Source: Bacteroidota bacterium (GTDB taxonomy: Bacteria; Bacteroidota; Bacteroidia; Sphingobacteriales; Sphingobacteriaceae). From it: 64,000 bases of DNA. The position numbers were made by a program, and so were the translations under genes. Under the pieces are notes generated by a model. That model made no database searches. It saw only the letters and a program-made list of their open reading frames with translations, and was not told the origin of the DNA. Shown here in pieces: positions 41,249 to 51,286 of the stretch. The DNA is taken from assembly GCA_023427985.1 (NCBI GenBank), contig JAEYZM010000022.1, positions 33,920-97,919 of the forward strand, given 5' to 3'. Within the stretch, counting starts at the first letter, position 1. Each line of letters opens with the position of its first letter.

Positions 41249-44209
41249 GTGGTAAGAGTCGATTCTAAAAAGCCTTGTAAACTAGTCTATTCCCTTGGTA
41301 AACATCCATATTTAGGCTTCGTAATGGAAGCCCATATTGTGCAGCTAAATGCCAATGGTGGATTTTCTTTAACACATCGCAAGCTTTACAGCCAAACCGC
41401 TAAGGAATTTGACGCTTATCTCGATGATAGCGATTATAAATTGATAAAGCTATTAGATCAACTTGATCAAGAATACATCATCAAAAAATATCATAAAGAA
41501 CCCATTCGACCAGCCGCTTATTTCAGTAAGATTTGGAATGAAAAATTGTATGCAATAGTTCGTCCCATTCTAGAAAAGAAATTGGTTGAAGCAATTAAAC
41601 TCGTTGCCAACAAACCATTGTTTGAAATGGGTAAGGAAGGTGATCCAGTTTTTAGAGCAATAAAAATTGCCGAAGAACCTGCATCGGTATTGTTCCATTT
41701 TAGAAGATCAGCAGAAGGTACACGATATTTTCCGACTATTAAATACAAGTCACAGCGTATTGAATTTATGTTTAAGGATGCAGAGATAATTTGTATGCAG
41801 CCTGCGTATATGTTGTTGGGTAAGGAGTTATTGTATTTTGATCAAGAATTGGATGGTAAAAAGTTGTTACCATTTTTGAACAAGAGATACATCGACATTC
41901 CAAAAAGTTCGGAGCCTACCTATTTTAAAAAGTTTATTGGGCCATTGATTGAACGACATAATGTTTATGCAGAAGGATTTCAGATTATTACTGAGCAATT
42001 TGATGCGAAACCATTATTAAAAATGGTGCATACATGGAACGATTCTATTCAGCTGGTACTTTCATTTCAGTATGGTAAGTATAACTTTTTGTATCAGTCG
42101 GGCACGAAAGTTTCTGTTAGCGTTGAAAATAAAAACGATGAATATATATTTCATCGCGTAAAGCGCTCGCTACAATGGGAGGCTGGGAAAATTAATGTTT
42201 TAAAAGATCTTGGCTTAATTCCTGCCGAAGGTTCTGCATTTATAATTGAGAATAAAAATAATCCTGACGAAGCGAGTACACATCATCAAATGTTAGAGTG
42301 GCTTTCGGAGTATAACGAAGTTTTAGAGAACGAAGGCTTTAGCATTCAACAAGAAGATAAGTCGGGCAAAAAATATTTCCTCGGAAAAAGTAAAATTGAT
42401 TTAAAAATAAATGAGTCGAACGATTGGTTCGATGTATACGCTATAGTTTATTTTGGTGAGATAGAAGTTCCATTTATAGAGTTAAAAGATCATATCTTAA
42501 ATGGTAAAAAAGAATTTTTATTACCAAATGGGGAGATTGCAATCATCCCTGATGAATGGTTTGCAACGTATCAAAGTTTATTTCATTTTTCTGAATCGGG
42601 AAAGGAATTAAAATTTAAGAAGCATCATATTGCATTGTTGAAAGAGTATGCCGACTCTGAGTTAGCACAAATAACTATCGATAGGAAATTGCAAAAGCTT
42701 AGCAATTTTGAGAATATTGATGAAGTAGAAATGCCCGTAAATTTTAGAGGTGAATTACGACCTTATCAGAAAGCTGGATACGATTGGTTTCATTTTTTAC
42801 GCAAATGGAATTTCGGAGGTTGTTTAGCAGATGATATGGGTTTGGGGAAAACCATTCAGACACTAGCACTTTTACAAAAGATAAAAGAAGAAATAGTTAT
42901 TAGTTCAACACAACCGAGTTTATTTGATAATATTCCAGGTACATTATTTGATCAGAAGAATACACAACAAGAACATGCAAGTTCATTGATTGTGATGCCA
43001 ACTTCTTTAATTCATAATTGGTTAAACGAAGCCAAAAAATTCACACCTGATCTGAAGATACATGTATATACAGGGGTTAACAGAGATAAGGACATTAGTA
43101 AGTTTGCGAAATACGATGTGATATTAACTACTTATGGTATTACTAGACTCGATGTTGATTTATTAAAGAGTTTTTATTTTCAATACATTATATTAGATGA
43201 AAGTCAGATTATAAAAAATCCATCTTCAAAAATATCAAGGTCGGTTCGTTCATTAAAATCAAAATTTAAATTAGTATTAAGTGGTACACCTGTAGAAAAT
43301 TCTGTTACAGATTTATGGTCGCAAATGTCCTTTGTAAACCCAGGTCTCTTAGGTTCACAAACGTTTTTTAACGATGAGTTTGCGAGCCCTATCGACAAAA
43401 AACAAGACGATGAGAAAGCGAACAAACTACAAACTTTAATTAAGCCATTTATTTTAAGGAGAACGAAACAACAAGTTGCTTCGGAGTTACCTCCAAAAGT
43501 AGAGCAACTTTATTACTCAGATATGAGTGAAGAGCAAGAGAAGCTATATGAAGAAACGAAATCTTTTTATAGAAATGAATTGTTACGCATGATTACTGAG
43601 CAAGGAATTGGGAAATCGCAGATACAGTTATTGCAAGGCTTAAATAAATTGAGACAAATTGCCAATCACCCCGCCTTAGTGGAGGAAGATAGTGAAGCAG
43701 AATCAGGAAAATTTTCGGATGTTATCTATACGCTCGAAACTATTTTATCGAAAGGCAATAAAGTACTTATCTTCTCACAGTTTGTAAAGCATTTAAATTT
43801 ATTTAAAAATTATTTCAAGAAACATCATATTGCTTTTTCATTTTTAGATGGTTCTACTACGAATAGACAAGAAGTGGTAGAGGAGTTTAAACAAAATGAG
43901 AGCATTCAAATATTTTTAATTTCAATAAAAGCAGGAGGGGTTGGTTTGAATTTAACGGAGGCCGATTACGTATTTATTTTGGATCCATGGTGGAATCCAG
44001 CTGTAGAGCAACAGGCGATTGACCGTACACATAGAATTGGTCAGAAAAATACCGTATTTATTTATAAATTTATAACTAAGAATTCTGTTGAGGAAAAGAT
44101 ATTGGCATTGCAAGAAAGAAAAAGAAGAATTGCGGATAGTTTAATCACGACAGAAGAGTCCTTTATGAAATCATTATCTGAAGAAGATATTAAAGCTATA
44201 CTTGAATAA
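41249..44209 (+). CDS. SNF2-family DEAD/DEAH-box helicase
   Basis: 986 residues from GTG 41249; the next ATG is about 25 residues later and would remove conserved N-terminal sequence (KLVYSLGKHPYLGFVMEAHIVQLN). A large N-terminal region to about 480 of Bacteroidetes SNF2 type precedes the helicase core: Walker A DDMGLGKTIQT with Lys534, LDESQ as the DEAH-equivalent motif, LSGTPVENSVTDLWSQ, and the C-terminal helicase lobe with KVLIFSQFVKH, SIKAGGVGLNLTEADYV and QAIDRTHRIGQ. It translocates on double-stranded DNA. It overlaps bioY by one base. Confidence 0.93.
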   Translation: MVRVDSKKPCKLVYSLGKHPYLGFVMEAHIVQLNANGGFSLTHRKLYSQTAKEFDAYLDDSDYKLIKLLDQLDQEYIIKKYHKEPIRPAAYFSKIWNEKLYAIVRPILEKKLVEAIKLVANKPLFEMGKEGDPVFRAIKIAEEPASVLFHFRRSAEGTRYFPTIKYKSQRIEFMFKDAEIICMQPAYMLLGKELLYFDQELDGKKLLPFLNKRYIDIPKSSEPTYFKKFIGPLIERHNVYAEGFQIITEQFDAKPLLKMVHTWNDSIQLVLSFQYGKYNFLYQSGTKVSVSVENKNDEYIFHRVKRSLQWEAGKINVLKDLGLIPAEGSAFIIENKNNPDEASTHHQMLEWLSEYNEVLENEGFSIQQEDKSGKKYFLGKSKIDLKINESNDWFDVYAIVYFGEIEVPFIELKDHILNGKKEFLLPNGEIAIIPDEWFATYQSLFHFSESGKELKFKKHHIALLKEYADSELAQITIDRKLQKLSNFENIDEVEMPVNFRGELRPYQKAGYDWFHFLRKWNFGGCLADDMGLGKTIQTLALLQKIKEEIVISSTQPSLFDNIPGTLFDQKNTQQEHASSLIVMPTSLIHNWLNEAKKFTPDLKIHVYTGVNRDKDISKFAKYDVILTTYGITRLDVDLLKSFYFQYIILDESQIIKNPSSKISRSVRSLKSKFKLVLSGTPVENSVTDLWSQMSFVNPGLLGSQTFFNDEFASPIDKKQDDEKANKLQTLIKPFILRRTKQQVASELPPKVEQLYYSDMSEEQEKLYEETKSFYRNELLRMITEQGIGKSQIQLLQGLNKLRQIANHPALVEEDSEAESGKFSDVIYTLETILSKGNKVLIFSQFVKHLNLFKNYFKKHHIAFSFLDGSTTNRQEVVEEFKQNESIQIFLISIKAGGVGLNLTEADYVFILDPWWNPAVEQQAIDRTHRIGQKNTVFIYKFITKNSVEEKILALQERKRRIADSLITTEESFMKSLSEEDIKAILE

Positions 44210-44730
44210 TGGAATTTAAAAATTTTGCAATTGCAAGCACATTGTTTGCATTTCTTACAACTGTTGCTGCCGATGTAGTGATTCCAAATGGCGATATACC
44301 ATTTACATTACAAAGTGTTTTTGTTTTATTATCGGGATTAATCGCTGGAGCAAATGTTGGAATTACTTCTCAATTAATTTATTTGATGTTTGGAGCATTC
44401 TTTCCAGTATTTGCTGGATCCGATTATGGCTTCTCAATTTTGGCAGATCCAACAGCTGGTTATTTATTTGCTTTTCCAGTAGCAGGTTTTATTGCAGGTT
44501 TATTGGGACATAATCAGAACTTTTGGAAAATTATTTTAGCTGTAGTGTTAGCTCAGACTTCCCTATATATCTCAGGAGTATTGGTTTTAAAAATTAATTC
44601 CGATATGAATTGGCAAGATACAATTAATAAAGGTTTTACTAGTTTAGCTTTAGTGGGTTATACAAAAGCATTGTTAACTGGAATTCTCTATAGCGTTTAT
44701 CTGAATTTTAGAAAAAAACAAAAGGCTTAA
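44209..44730 (+). CDS. bioY: Biotin transporter BioY
   Basis: 173 residues with about six membrane helices. BioY is the substrate-binding S component of ECF-type biotin uptake and can work alone. Visible features are FTLQSVFVLLSGLIAGANVGITSQLIYLMFGAFFPVFAG and DPTAGYLFAFPVAGFIAG, the conserved biotin-binding region. The ATG overlaps the SNF2 stop (taATG), indicating coupled translation, though a functional link is not apparent. The stop shares a TTAA with the convergent O-methyltransferase gene. No bioMN or biotin synthesis genes are nearby. Confidence 0.9.
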   Translation: MEFKNFAIASTLFAFLTTVAADVVIPNGDIPFTLQSVFVLLSGLIAGANVGITSQLIYLMFGAFFPVFAGSDYGFSILADPTAGYLFAFPVAGFIAGLLGHNQNFWKIILAVVLAQTSLYISGVLVLKINSDMNWQDTINKGFTSLALVGYTKALLTGILYSVYLNFRKKQKA

Positions 44731-45362
44731 ATCTTTCTTGCTATTAATAATCCGTCTCGAATTGGAAATAATACATTTTCAACACGATTATCATCTTGTA
44801 CCATTTTATTGAATTCAAGTATAGCTTTAGTGTCTTTATCAATTTTAGTACCCACCACTTTTCCGCTCCACAAGACATTATCGGCAATTATATAGCCACC
44901 TTTGTTTACTTTGTCAAAGACTAAATTGTAATATTTGCCATAATTTTCTTTATCGGCATCAATAAACACAATGTCAAAAGAATCTTTGAGTGTTGGGATA
45001 ATTTTATTTGCATCGCCAAGAATATACTCAATTTGATTTTTGTAATTAGATTTATTAAAATAACTACGTACCAATTCTTCCAGCTCCTCATTAATATCAA
45101 TCGTTGTGATTTTCCCTTCTGCACTTAAACCTTCTGCAAAACAGAGTGCAGAATAACCAGTGTATGTACCTATTTCTAAAATATTTTTAGGTCGAATCAT
45201 TTTGCTTAACATACTTAATACTCTACCTTGAAAATGCCCTGAAATCATTCTAGGCATTAAGACTTTCAATTGAGTTTCTCTGTTCAATGCTTTTAATAAT
45301 TCGGGCTCAACATCGGTATGTTGTTCAATATATTTTGCTAAATTTTCTTCTAAAAACTCCAT
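44727..45362 (-). CDS. Class I SAM-dependent O-methyltransferase
   Basis: 211 residues. The family is caffeoyl-CoA/catechol O-methyltransferase-like: SAM-binding ILEIGTYTGYSALCFAEGL, the metal-ligand motif FIDADKENYGKYY, and DNVLWSGKV. A divalent metal probably positions the catechol-like acceptor. The natural substrate in bacteria is mostly unknown. It begins 1 base after the M16 peptidase gene on the same strand and ends in the shared TTAA with bioY. Confidence 0.92.
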   Translation of the reverse strand: MEFLEENLAKYIEQHTDVEPELLKALNRETQLKVLMPRMISGHFQGRVLSMLSKMIRPKNILEIGTYTGYSALCFAEGLSAEGKITTIDINEELEELVRSYFNKSNYKNQIEYILGDANKIIPTLKDSFDIVFIDADKENYGKYYNLVFDKVNKGGYIIADNVLWSGKVVGTKIDKDTKAILEFNKMVQDDNRVENVLFPIRDGLLIARKI

Positions 45363-45363
45363 T

Positions 45364-46593
45364 TTATTCAGGCAAATAAATTAATTTACTAATAGCTTTT
45401 TTATCAAATACTTTGTTAGAAAGATCAAAGATTTCCTCTGCAGAAATAGCATTAATTTTTTTATAAATATTTTCTAAGGAATCGGCTTTACCATAATCGA
45501 GAACACTTCTACACAATGCAATGATAACCGATAAATGATTTTCTTCAGCTAAAGATATTTGTCCAATGAATTTTTTCTTAGCAAGATTCAATGCCGAGCT
45601 ACTCAGTTTTTTAGTTCGGAGTAAGTTGAGCTCTTTTTCAACTAAATCAATGCATTTGAACATCTTCTCTTTATCGGTACCCATATATATACTAAACATT
45701 CCAGTATCGCTAAAACCAGTATAGTTTGCATCTATTGAATAACAAATTCCTTTACGTTCTCGAATTTCCATATTTAATCGAGAACTCATTCCTGGCCCAG
45801 CTAAGTAATTACTCAACAACAACATTGCATTTTTTTCTTTATGATGAATACTGATGCTTCTATTACCAAGAACAGCATGACTTTGATTGATACTTTTAGG
45901 AATGCTTAGTTCTGTTGCTGAATATTTTTTTGGCTTTTCACGTTTAGACTTTTTTGCTTTTGCTTTTAGATGGGAGAAATATTTCTCAGTGATGCTAATT
46001 AGTTTGTCTAAATGGATATTTCCATAATATCCTAAAATCATTTCTTCAGGTAAATAATTCGATTGAGTAAAATCAATTAAATCTTTACGCTTAATAGTCC
46101 TAACACTTTCTTTAGTACCTAAAATATTCTCACCCAATGAATGATTCTTAAAAATAATTTGTTCAAAATCATCTTGTATCGATTCTTCGGGTGTATCTAA
46201 ATATGAATCAATTTCATCTATAATTACTTCTTTCTCTTTTTTAATTTCTTTCTCAGGAAAGGTTGAATGAAAAAGAATATCGGCAAACAATTCAATTGCC
46301 CGTTCAGCATGTTCTGTTAAAAAGGAAGCATGAATACAAGTATGCTCTTTCGTGGTATAGGCATTCAATTCACCGCCAACCATTTCTAATCGGTTTAGAA
46401 GTTGATATAAGCTTTTAGATTTGGTTCCTTTGAATAGCATGTGTTCAAGGAAATGTGCTAAGCCTTCTTTACCTTTCCACTCATCCCTTGACCCACAATT
46501 AATGACCATACATGCATGCGCAATGGATGAATTTGGATTGTTTTTATGTAAAACCCTAAAACCATTTTTAAGCGTTTTCAGTTGATATTCCAT
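45364..46593 (-). CDS. M16 family zinc peptidase (pitrilysin-like)
   Basis: 409 residues from ATG 46593, or 413 from ATG 46605. The shorter form is favoured because a TATGTTTG promoter-like element (46606-46599) covers the first ATG. The inverted zinc motif HxxEH is present as HFLEHMLFKGT (His51, Glu54, His55 counting from 46605), with the distal Glu in DFEQ or ELFADI segments. Length matches a single-chain two-domain M16B, processing-peptidase-like enzyme. It is cytosolic or periplasmic without an obvious signal peptide. The O-methyltransferase follows directly. Confidence 0.9.
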   Translation of the reverse strand: MEYQLKTLKNGFRVLHKNNPNSSIAHACMVINCGSRDEWKGKEGLAHFLEHMLFKGTKSKSLYQLLNRLEMVGGELNAYTTKEHTCIHASFLTEHAERAIELFADILFHSTFPEKEIKKEKEVIIDEIDSYLDTPEESIQDDFEQIIFKNHSLGENILGTKESVRTIKRKDLIDFTQSNYLPEEMILGYYGNIHLDKLISITEKYFSHLKAKAKKSKREKPKKYSATELSIPKSINQSHAVLGNRSISIHHKEKNAMLLLSNYLAGPGMSSRLNMEIRERKGICYSIDANYTGFSDTGMFSIYMGTDKEKMFKCIDLVEKELNLLRTKKLSSSALNLAKKKFIGQISLAEENHLSVIIALCRSVLDYGKADSLENIYKKINAISAEEIFDLSNKVFDKKAISKLIYLPE

Positions 46594-46637
46594 TGCATCA
46601 AACATACGATATTTTAAGATTATTAGTATATTTAACT

Positions 46638-47939
46638 ATGCCAGTAACAGATAGTTTAGTAAAAGATAGCCTTAATGCTGTAGTTAGCAATACATCGGCA
46701 GAACTAATCAAACGAACAGAGCTTAGCACTCTAGATGTAATACTAAAAGAACTCGGTTTGGTCTTTGTAATACTGAGTGTCCTTATTGCATTAATTATTC
46801 TTTTGAATAAAATATTGCGGGTGCTTAAGATTCGATTAATTCGTTTTTTAGACGCTAAGTTAAATGCCTTGCACGATAAGGGGCTTAAATTTTTAAGTCC
46901 TCGATATGCGATTTCATTCATTACGAATACCATTAATGTCGTTCGCTTTATTAGTATAATTGTTCTGGTCTATTTTTCACTGCCTATTTTGTTTAGTCTA
47001 TTTCCTTGGACAGAATCTATAAGTGTTGAATTAATCAATGCAGTTGTAGATCCAGTAAAACAAGTGCTCATAACTTTTGTAAATTATATCCCGAATATGC
47101 TTACCATTTTGGTGATTTATTTTATCACTAGGTATGTAGTTCGATTCATTAAGTTTTTAGCGATGGAAATTGAGTCGGAAAATGTGAAGATTGATGGGTT
47201 CTATGCCGACTGGGCAATGCCGACTTATAATATTGTAAGGTCCTTGTTGTATGTGTTCATGTTTGTAATAATTTTTCCATATTTACCAGGTTCAGATTCA
47301 AAAGTTTTTCAAGGCATATCCGTATTCTTAGGAGTCTTGATTTCATTGGGCTCTTCATCGGCAATTTCGAATATGGTTGCTGGTATAGTGATTACCTATA
47401 TGCGACCTTATCAAATTGGTCATGTTGTATTAATTAATAATAATTTAGGAGAAGTAATTGAAAAGAATTTATTAGTAACCAGAATACGTACCTTTAAAAA
47501 TGAAGACATTACTATTCCCAATTCTACCATCTTAAATTCAAGCACAACAAATTATACCTTAGCTGCAGAAGATGAAAGTTTGATACTGCATACAACAGTA
47601 ACGATAGGATACGATAATGATTGGCAAAAAATACATGAACTATTAATAAGTGCTGCTAAAAATTCAATAGGTGTATGTAAAAAAAGAGAGCCATTTGTTT
47701 TGCAAACAGCTCTCAATGATTTTAATATTGCGTATCAAATTAACGTGTATGTCGACAATACTATGTTACTTGATATTTATTCAGAATTACATAAAAATAT
47801 TCAAATCGAATTTAACAAAGCCGGTATTGAAATCATGTCACCAATATATACGAGTCTTCGCGATGGTAATGCCAAAGCCATGCCTGATCAATTTTTGCCA
47901 AAAGACAATAGTATAACTGGTTTTAAGATTTCTAAATAA
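46638..47939 (+). CDS. MscS-type mechanosensitive channel
   Basis: 433 residues from ATG 46638; the frame also opens at 46593, which overlaps the divergent M16 start and adds 15 weak residues. Membrane helices lie roughly at 35-60, 95-125, 145-175 and 200-260. The pore-lining and beta-domain region has SLGSSSAISNMVAGIVITYMRPYQIGHVV and EKNLLVTRIRTFKNEDITIPNSTILNS, which is the MscS signature. Such channels release solutes on hypo-osmotic shock. The gene abuts, with no spacer, the stop codon of the convergent BNR protein. Confidence 0.92.
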   Translation: MPVTDSLVKDSLNAVVSNTSAELIKRTELSTLDVILKELGLVFVILSVLIALIILLNKILRVLKIRLIRFLDAKLNALHDKGLKFLSPRYAISFITNTINVVRFISIIVLVYFSLPILFSLFPWTESISVELINAVVDPVKQVLITFVNYIPNMLTILVIYFITRYVVRFIKFLAMEIESENVKIDGFYADWAMPTYNIVRSLLYVFMFVIIFPYLPGSDSKVFQGISVFLGVLISLGSSSAISNMVAGIVITYMRPYQIGHVVLINNNLGEVIEKNLLVTRIRTFKNEDITIPNSTILNSSTTNYTLAAEDESLILHTTVTIGYDNDWQKIHELLISAAKNSIGVCKKREPFVLQTALNDFNIAYQINVYVDNTMLLDIYSELHKNIQIEFNKAGIEIMSPIYTSLRDGNAKAMPDQFLPKDNSITGFKISK

Positions 47940-50621
47940 TTATTCTATAATAAAGCTTATTGCCTTAGAGTATGTTTTCGATTTAATTAAATAATAATAT
48001 TGACCAGCAGGTAATCCAGTATTGTATTTCTTACTTAAGTTGCCATTCTTTATTGATTCTGTTTTATTCAATACACTTTTACCTAAAACATCAATTATAT
48101 TTACTTCAATCTGGTCTGCATTGACATTCGAAAGTTCAATAGTAAATTCACCATCGTTCTTATTTGGATATAATTTTATTTCTGTTTTTTCGATTGGATT
48201 ATTCGACACGCCCATTGCACTACTTATTAAATCGCTCATCCAAATTCCTCTTCCAAAAGTAGCTGCAAATAATTTATTAGAATCGGAATGAATTTCTAAT
48301 TCACTCACAATTACATTCGGAAGCAAATCACTGTAAGGCATCCAAAGATCTAATCCATCGTAGGTATACCATACTCCATTGTCTGTGCCTATGTAAACTA
48401 TATTATTTTTTGAACCAGCTTGGTTAACAATTGTATTTACGGGAATGTTAGGCAAATTGTAACTAATGTTTGTCCATGAAAGTCCAGCATCGCTAGTCTT
48501 GTAAATTTTCTTACCATCGGCAAAACCACTAAAACAAATCCAAGCAGTATTTGGATCTTCATGGTCGATGCTTATATAAGTTGCATATAAAGAATCTGGT
48601 AAATTGAGTGTAACATTAGACCATGTAGCACCAGCATTTTGACTGATAAATACTTTTGTTTTTTCGTTTTGTTGATGAACAACACGTTTAGCAACTAATA
48701 GTACATTCTCATTTGCATCTGCAACATCAAATGCAGATATAGGTGCATGAGCTCCGTTATTCATTGTTGGAAAATCAGAAATTTTATCGAAGAAAAATCC
48801 TTCATCTTCTGATTTATACATATTACCAAAACCGATGTATAATATTGATGGGTCGTTTTTAGATATTTTGAAGGGAGTGGTCCATTCACCATCCTCATCA
48901 AAAGGATAAAATAAATTTCTATACGAAAGTCCACCATCAAAGGATTGAACAAAATTTCCGAACTGATATGATCCGTATAAAGTCATTGGGTCTGTTGGAT
49001 GTAATGCACATTCCATTCCATCGCCACCTATAATATTCACCCAAGAATTATCCGTTCTATAATATGTCGAATTATCTTGAGCTCCTGCTATTACATCGCC
49101 AAAAGTATTTCTTAAACCAAGTCTATAGAATGAAGTTATTTGCATGCCATTACTTGCAAATATCCATCGAGTTGGAAACTCATAATTAGGATCGGGAGAA
49201 TTCCAAGTTCCTATAATAATACTATCACTTCTGTATAGACCACCATCATTGGCAACAAAGTATGCATCGTTTAATGGATTGTATTTGAATTGATGTTGAT
49301 CTGCATGTAAAAATTTTTCTCCGTAATAAGGCAACCAATACGAAACACCGTTCCATGATAAGCCACCATCGGCAGTTCCCCACATATTGATTCCACCAAC
49401 ATATACTTTATTTCGATCCTTTGCATCTACCACAATCGCTAGATCATAAGTTCCTTGTCCGCCCGGCGAGTTATCGTCATACCAACCCAATAAGTTTACT
49501 TCACTATTAGAATCGTATCTTTTTGTCCAAGTATTACCTGCATTTGTACTTGCATAAAATCCTTCAAATCCTCTATCTAAGCCACAAGTTATTGCATAGA
49601 TATAATTGGTATCGGCCAAAGAAACAGCTAGCTCCACACGTTGTGCATTTTGAGCTGGAATATTTGAATTTAATGTTGACCATGATTCACCGAAGTTTGC
49701 CGATTTAATAATTCCTGCAGCACCTTCATTTAACGTTAGCACATAACCTGTGCTTGCGTAAAGTGTTAAAGGGTTCAAAGGGTTTTCTTCTAAATCCCAA
49801 ATAATATCGTTTGATATTTTTTGCCATGTTTGTCCAGCATTGTAAGACTTCCAAATACCTTCTATTCCAACTGCAATTAATTCGTTTGAGTTTGTTGGAT
49901 GTACAATTACTCTTCTTATTAATGATGCATCCAAATTATTTTGTTCAAAACTTAAACCTGTTGCTTCCCAAGTTGCACCAGCATCGGTAGACTTATACAC
50001 TCCAATACCGTAGTGCGTATGACGTTTGCGGCCATCTGTTTTTAATGCCACACCTAAATAAGCATAATCGCCAACCGATGCATACAAGGTGTTCGTATTA
50101 TTCGGATCTATAGCGATGTCAGAAATTCTAATGATGGGCAAATTATCAGAAACAGGCATCCATGTTTCACCCGCATTGGTTGTTTTCCAAATTCCACCTT
50201 GTGCAACCCCAACATACATTATGTTTGAATCGCTTGGATGAAAAGTTACACAGTTGATTCTACCCATGCCATGACTGGAAGGACCGAAAGATGGAGGTAA
50301 TTCATTTGGCCCAAAGGGTACCCAGCCTGAGCTGCTTCTATTTGAAGTAATAGAAGGCCGATGTATTGCTTTTAATGTCTGTACATAGGAATTCAAATCA
50401 GGCATGCTACCATCGGCATTCAATCGCTGATCGTAATGATGCTCCCAACGTTTATACCATTTCCAACCCTTCGTTTTATTTAGCTCGGATATATTTTTCC
50501 ATGATTTAAAATCGTTTTGCAATTGCAAGAAATTTAAATCTAGTTTGCTTTCTTTTGAATTAAAAAGTTGTGCCGATGTTACTATAGGAAAGAACATCAG
50601 CATGAATAGAAATCTTAACAT
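47940..50621 (-). CDS. Large secreted T9SS protein with BNR/VPS10-type repeats
   Basis: 893 residues. Signal peptide to about residue 17. The mature protein holds many sialidase-type Asp-box repeats typical of VPS10/sortilin and xyloglucanase propellers: TTNAGETWMPVS, STDAGATWEAT, SYNAGQTWQKIS, SANFGESWSTL, STNAGNTWTKR, SQNAGATWSNV, TSDAGLSWTNIS. This implies one or two beta propellers. The C terminus is a T9SS type A sorting domain (IKLYPNKNDGEFTIELS, VNIIDVLGKSVLN). Glycosidase activity is possible, but I see no catalytic pair I can name. The large size and surface export suggest binding or degradation of a polymer. Confidence 0.88.
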   Translation of the reverse strand: MLRFLFMLMFFPIVTSAQLFNSKESKLDLNFLQLQNDFKSWKNISELNKTKGWKWYKRWEHHYDQRLNADGSMPDLNSYVQTLKAIHRPSITSNRSSSGWVPFGPNELPPSFGPSSHGMGRINCVTFHPSDSNIMYVGVAQGGIWKTTNAGETWMPVSDNLPIIRISDIAIDPNNTNTLYASVGDYAYLGVALKTDGRKRHTHYGIGVYKSTDAGATWEATGLSFEQNNLDASLIRRVIVHPTNSNELIAVGIEGIWKSYNAGQTWQKISNDIIWDLEENPLNPLTLYASTGYVLTLNEGAAGIIKSANFGESWSTLNSNIPAQNAQRVELAVSLADTNYIYAITCGLDRGFEGFYASTNAGNTWTKRYDSNSEVNLLGWYDDNSPGGQGTYDLAIVVDAKDRNKVYVGGINMWGTADGGLSWNGVSYWLPYYGEKFLHADQHQFKYNPLNDAYFVANDGGLYRSDSIIIGTWNSPDPNYEFPTRWIFASNGMQITSFYRLGLRNTFGDVIAGAQDNSTYYRTDNSWVNIIGGDGMECALHPTDPMTLYGSYQFGNFVQSFDGGLSYRNLFYPFDEDGEWTTPFKISKNDPSILYIGFGNMYKSEDEGFFFDKISDFPTMNNGAHAPISAFDVADANENVLLVAKRVVHQQNEKTKVFISQNAGATWSNVTLNLPDSLYATYISIDHEDPNTAWICFSGFADGKKIYKTSDAGLSWTNISYNLPNIPVNTIVNQAGSKNNIVYIGTDNGVWYTYDGLDLWMPYSDLLPNVIVSELEIHSDSNKLFAATFGRGIWMSDLISSAMGVSNNPIEKTEIKLYPNKNDGEFTIELSNVNADQIEVNIIDVLGKSVLNKTESIKNGNLSKKYNTGLPAGQYYYLIKSKTYSKAISFIIE

Positions 50622-50683
50622 GCTATTTATTTTTTATAAATTTAACAATTATATACATATAAATTCTTGTATATTATTGTATT

Positions 50684-51253
50684 ATGAACAAAGCAGAGCT
50701 CAGAAAACGCATATTAGAAAAGAGAGCATCATTGAGCATAGAACAGAAATGTGATTTGCTTCAGAAAGTCATAGATCATTTAAATGAATTTGATTTTAGT
50801 AAGATTGAGTACGTACATATTTATCTTCCAATCAAGAAAAAAAATGAGATTGACACCTTCCCAATTATTCGGTTTTTGAAATTGTTAAAACCCAGTATAA
50901 AAATTGTAATTCCTAAAAGCGATTTCAAAACATTCGAGATGATTAATGTGCTGTACAACGAGCATACTATTCTAGCTGAAAACACATATGGAATCTTAGA
51001 ACCAGCTAATGGTGAAGAAATAAAAAATGATAAAATAGATATGGTAATTTGTCCACTTTTAAGTTTCGACAAATTAGGTTTTCGTGTAGGATATGGTAAA
51101 GGTTTTTACGATCGATTCTTAAATCAATGTAGAACGAATGTTATTAAAATTGGATTGAGTTATTTTGAACCAGAAGAAAAAATTGAAGACATCAACGCGT
51201 ATGATGTGCAATTAAATTATGCGATAAGTCCTAGCAGACTTTGGAAATTTTAA
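50684..51253 (+). CDS. 5-formyltetrahydrofolate cyclo-ligase
   Basis: 189 residues. It converts 5-formyl-THF to 5,10-methenyl-THF with ATP. Signatures are MNKAELRKRILEKRASLS, VHIYLPIKKKNEIDT, and the nucleotide loop FRVGYGKGFYDRFL near 141-154. The length is typical. It stands alone between the BNR protein and efp, with a probable bidirectional terminator after it. Confidence 0.92.
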   Translation: MNKAELRKRILEKRASLSIEQKCDLLQKVIDHLNEFDFSKIEYVHIYLPIKKKNEIDTFPIIRFLKLLKPSIKIVIPKSDFKTFEMINVLYNEHTILAENTYGILEPANGEEIKNDKIDMVICPLLSFDKLGFRVGYGKGFYDRFLNQCRTNVIKIGLSYFEPEEKIEDINAYDVQLNYAISPSRLWKF

Positions 51254-51279
51254 GCGGAGCTAAATTTATTAACTCCGCT
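51253..51279. terminator. Bidirectional terminator between the cyclo-ligase and efp genes
   Basis: Arms AGCGGAG (51253-51259) and CTCCGCT (51273-51279) form a GC-rich 7-bp stem with a 13-base loop, between convergent stop codons. T-rich stretches occur on both sides. Confidence 0.65.
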
Positions 51280-51286
51280 ATCAAAA

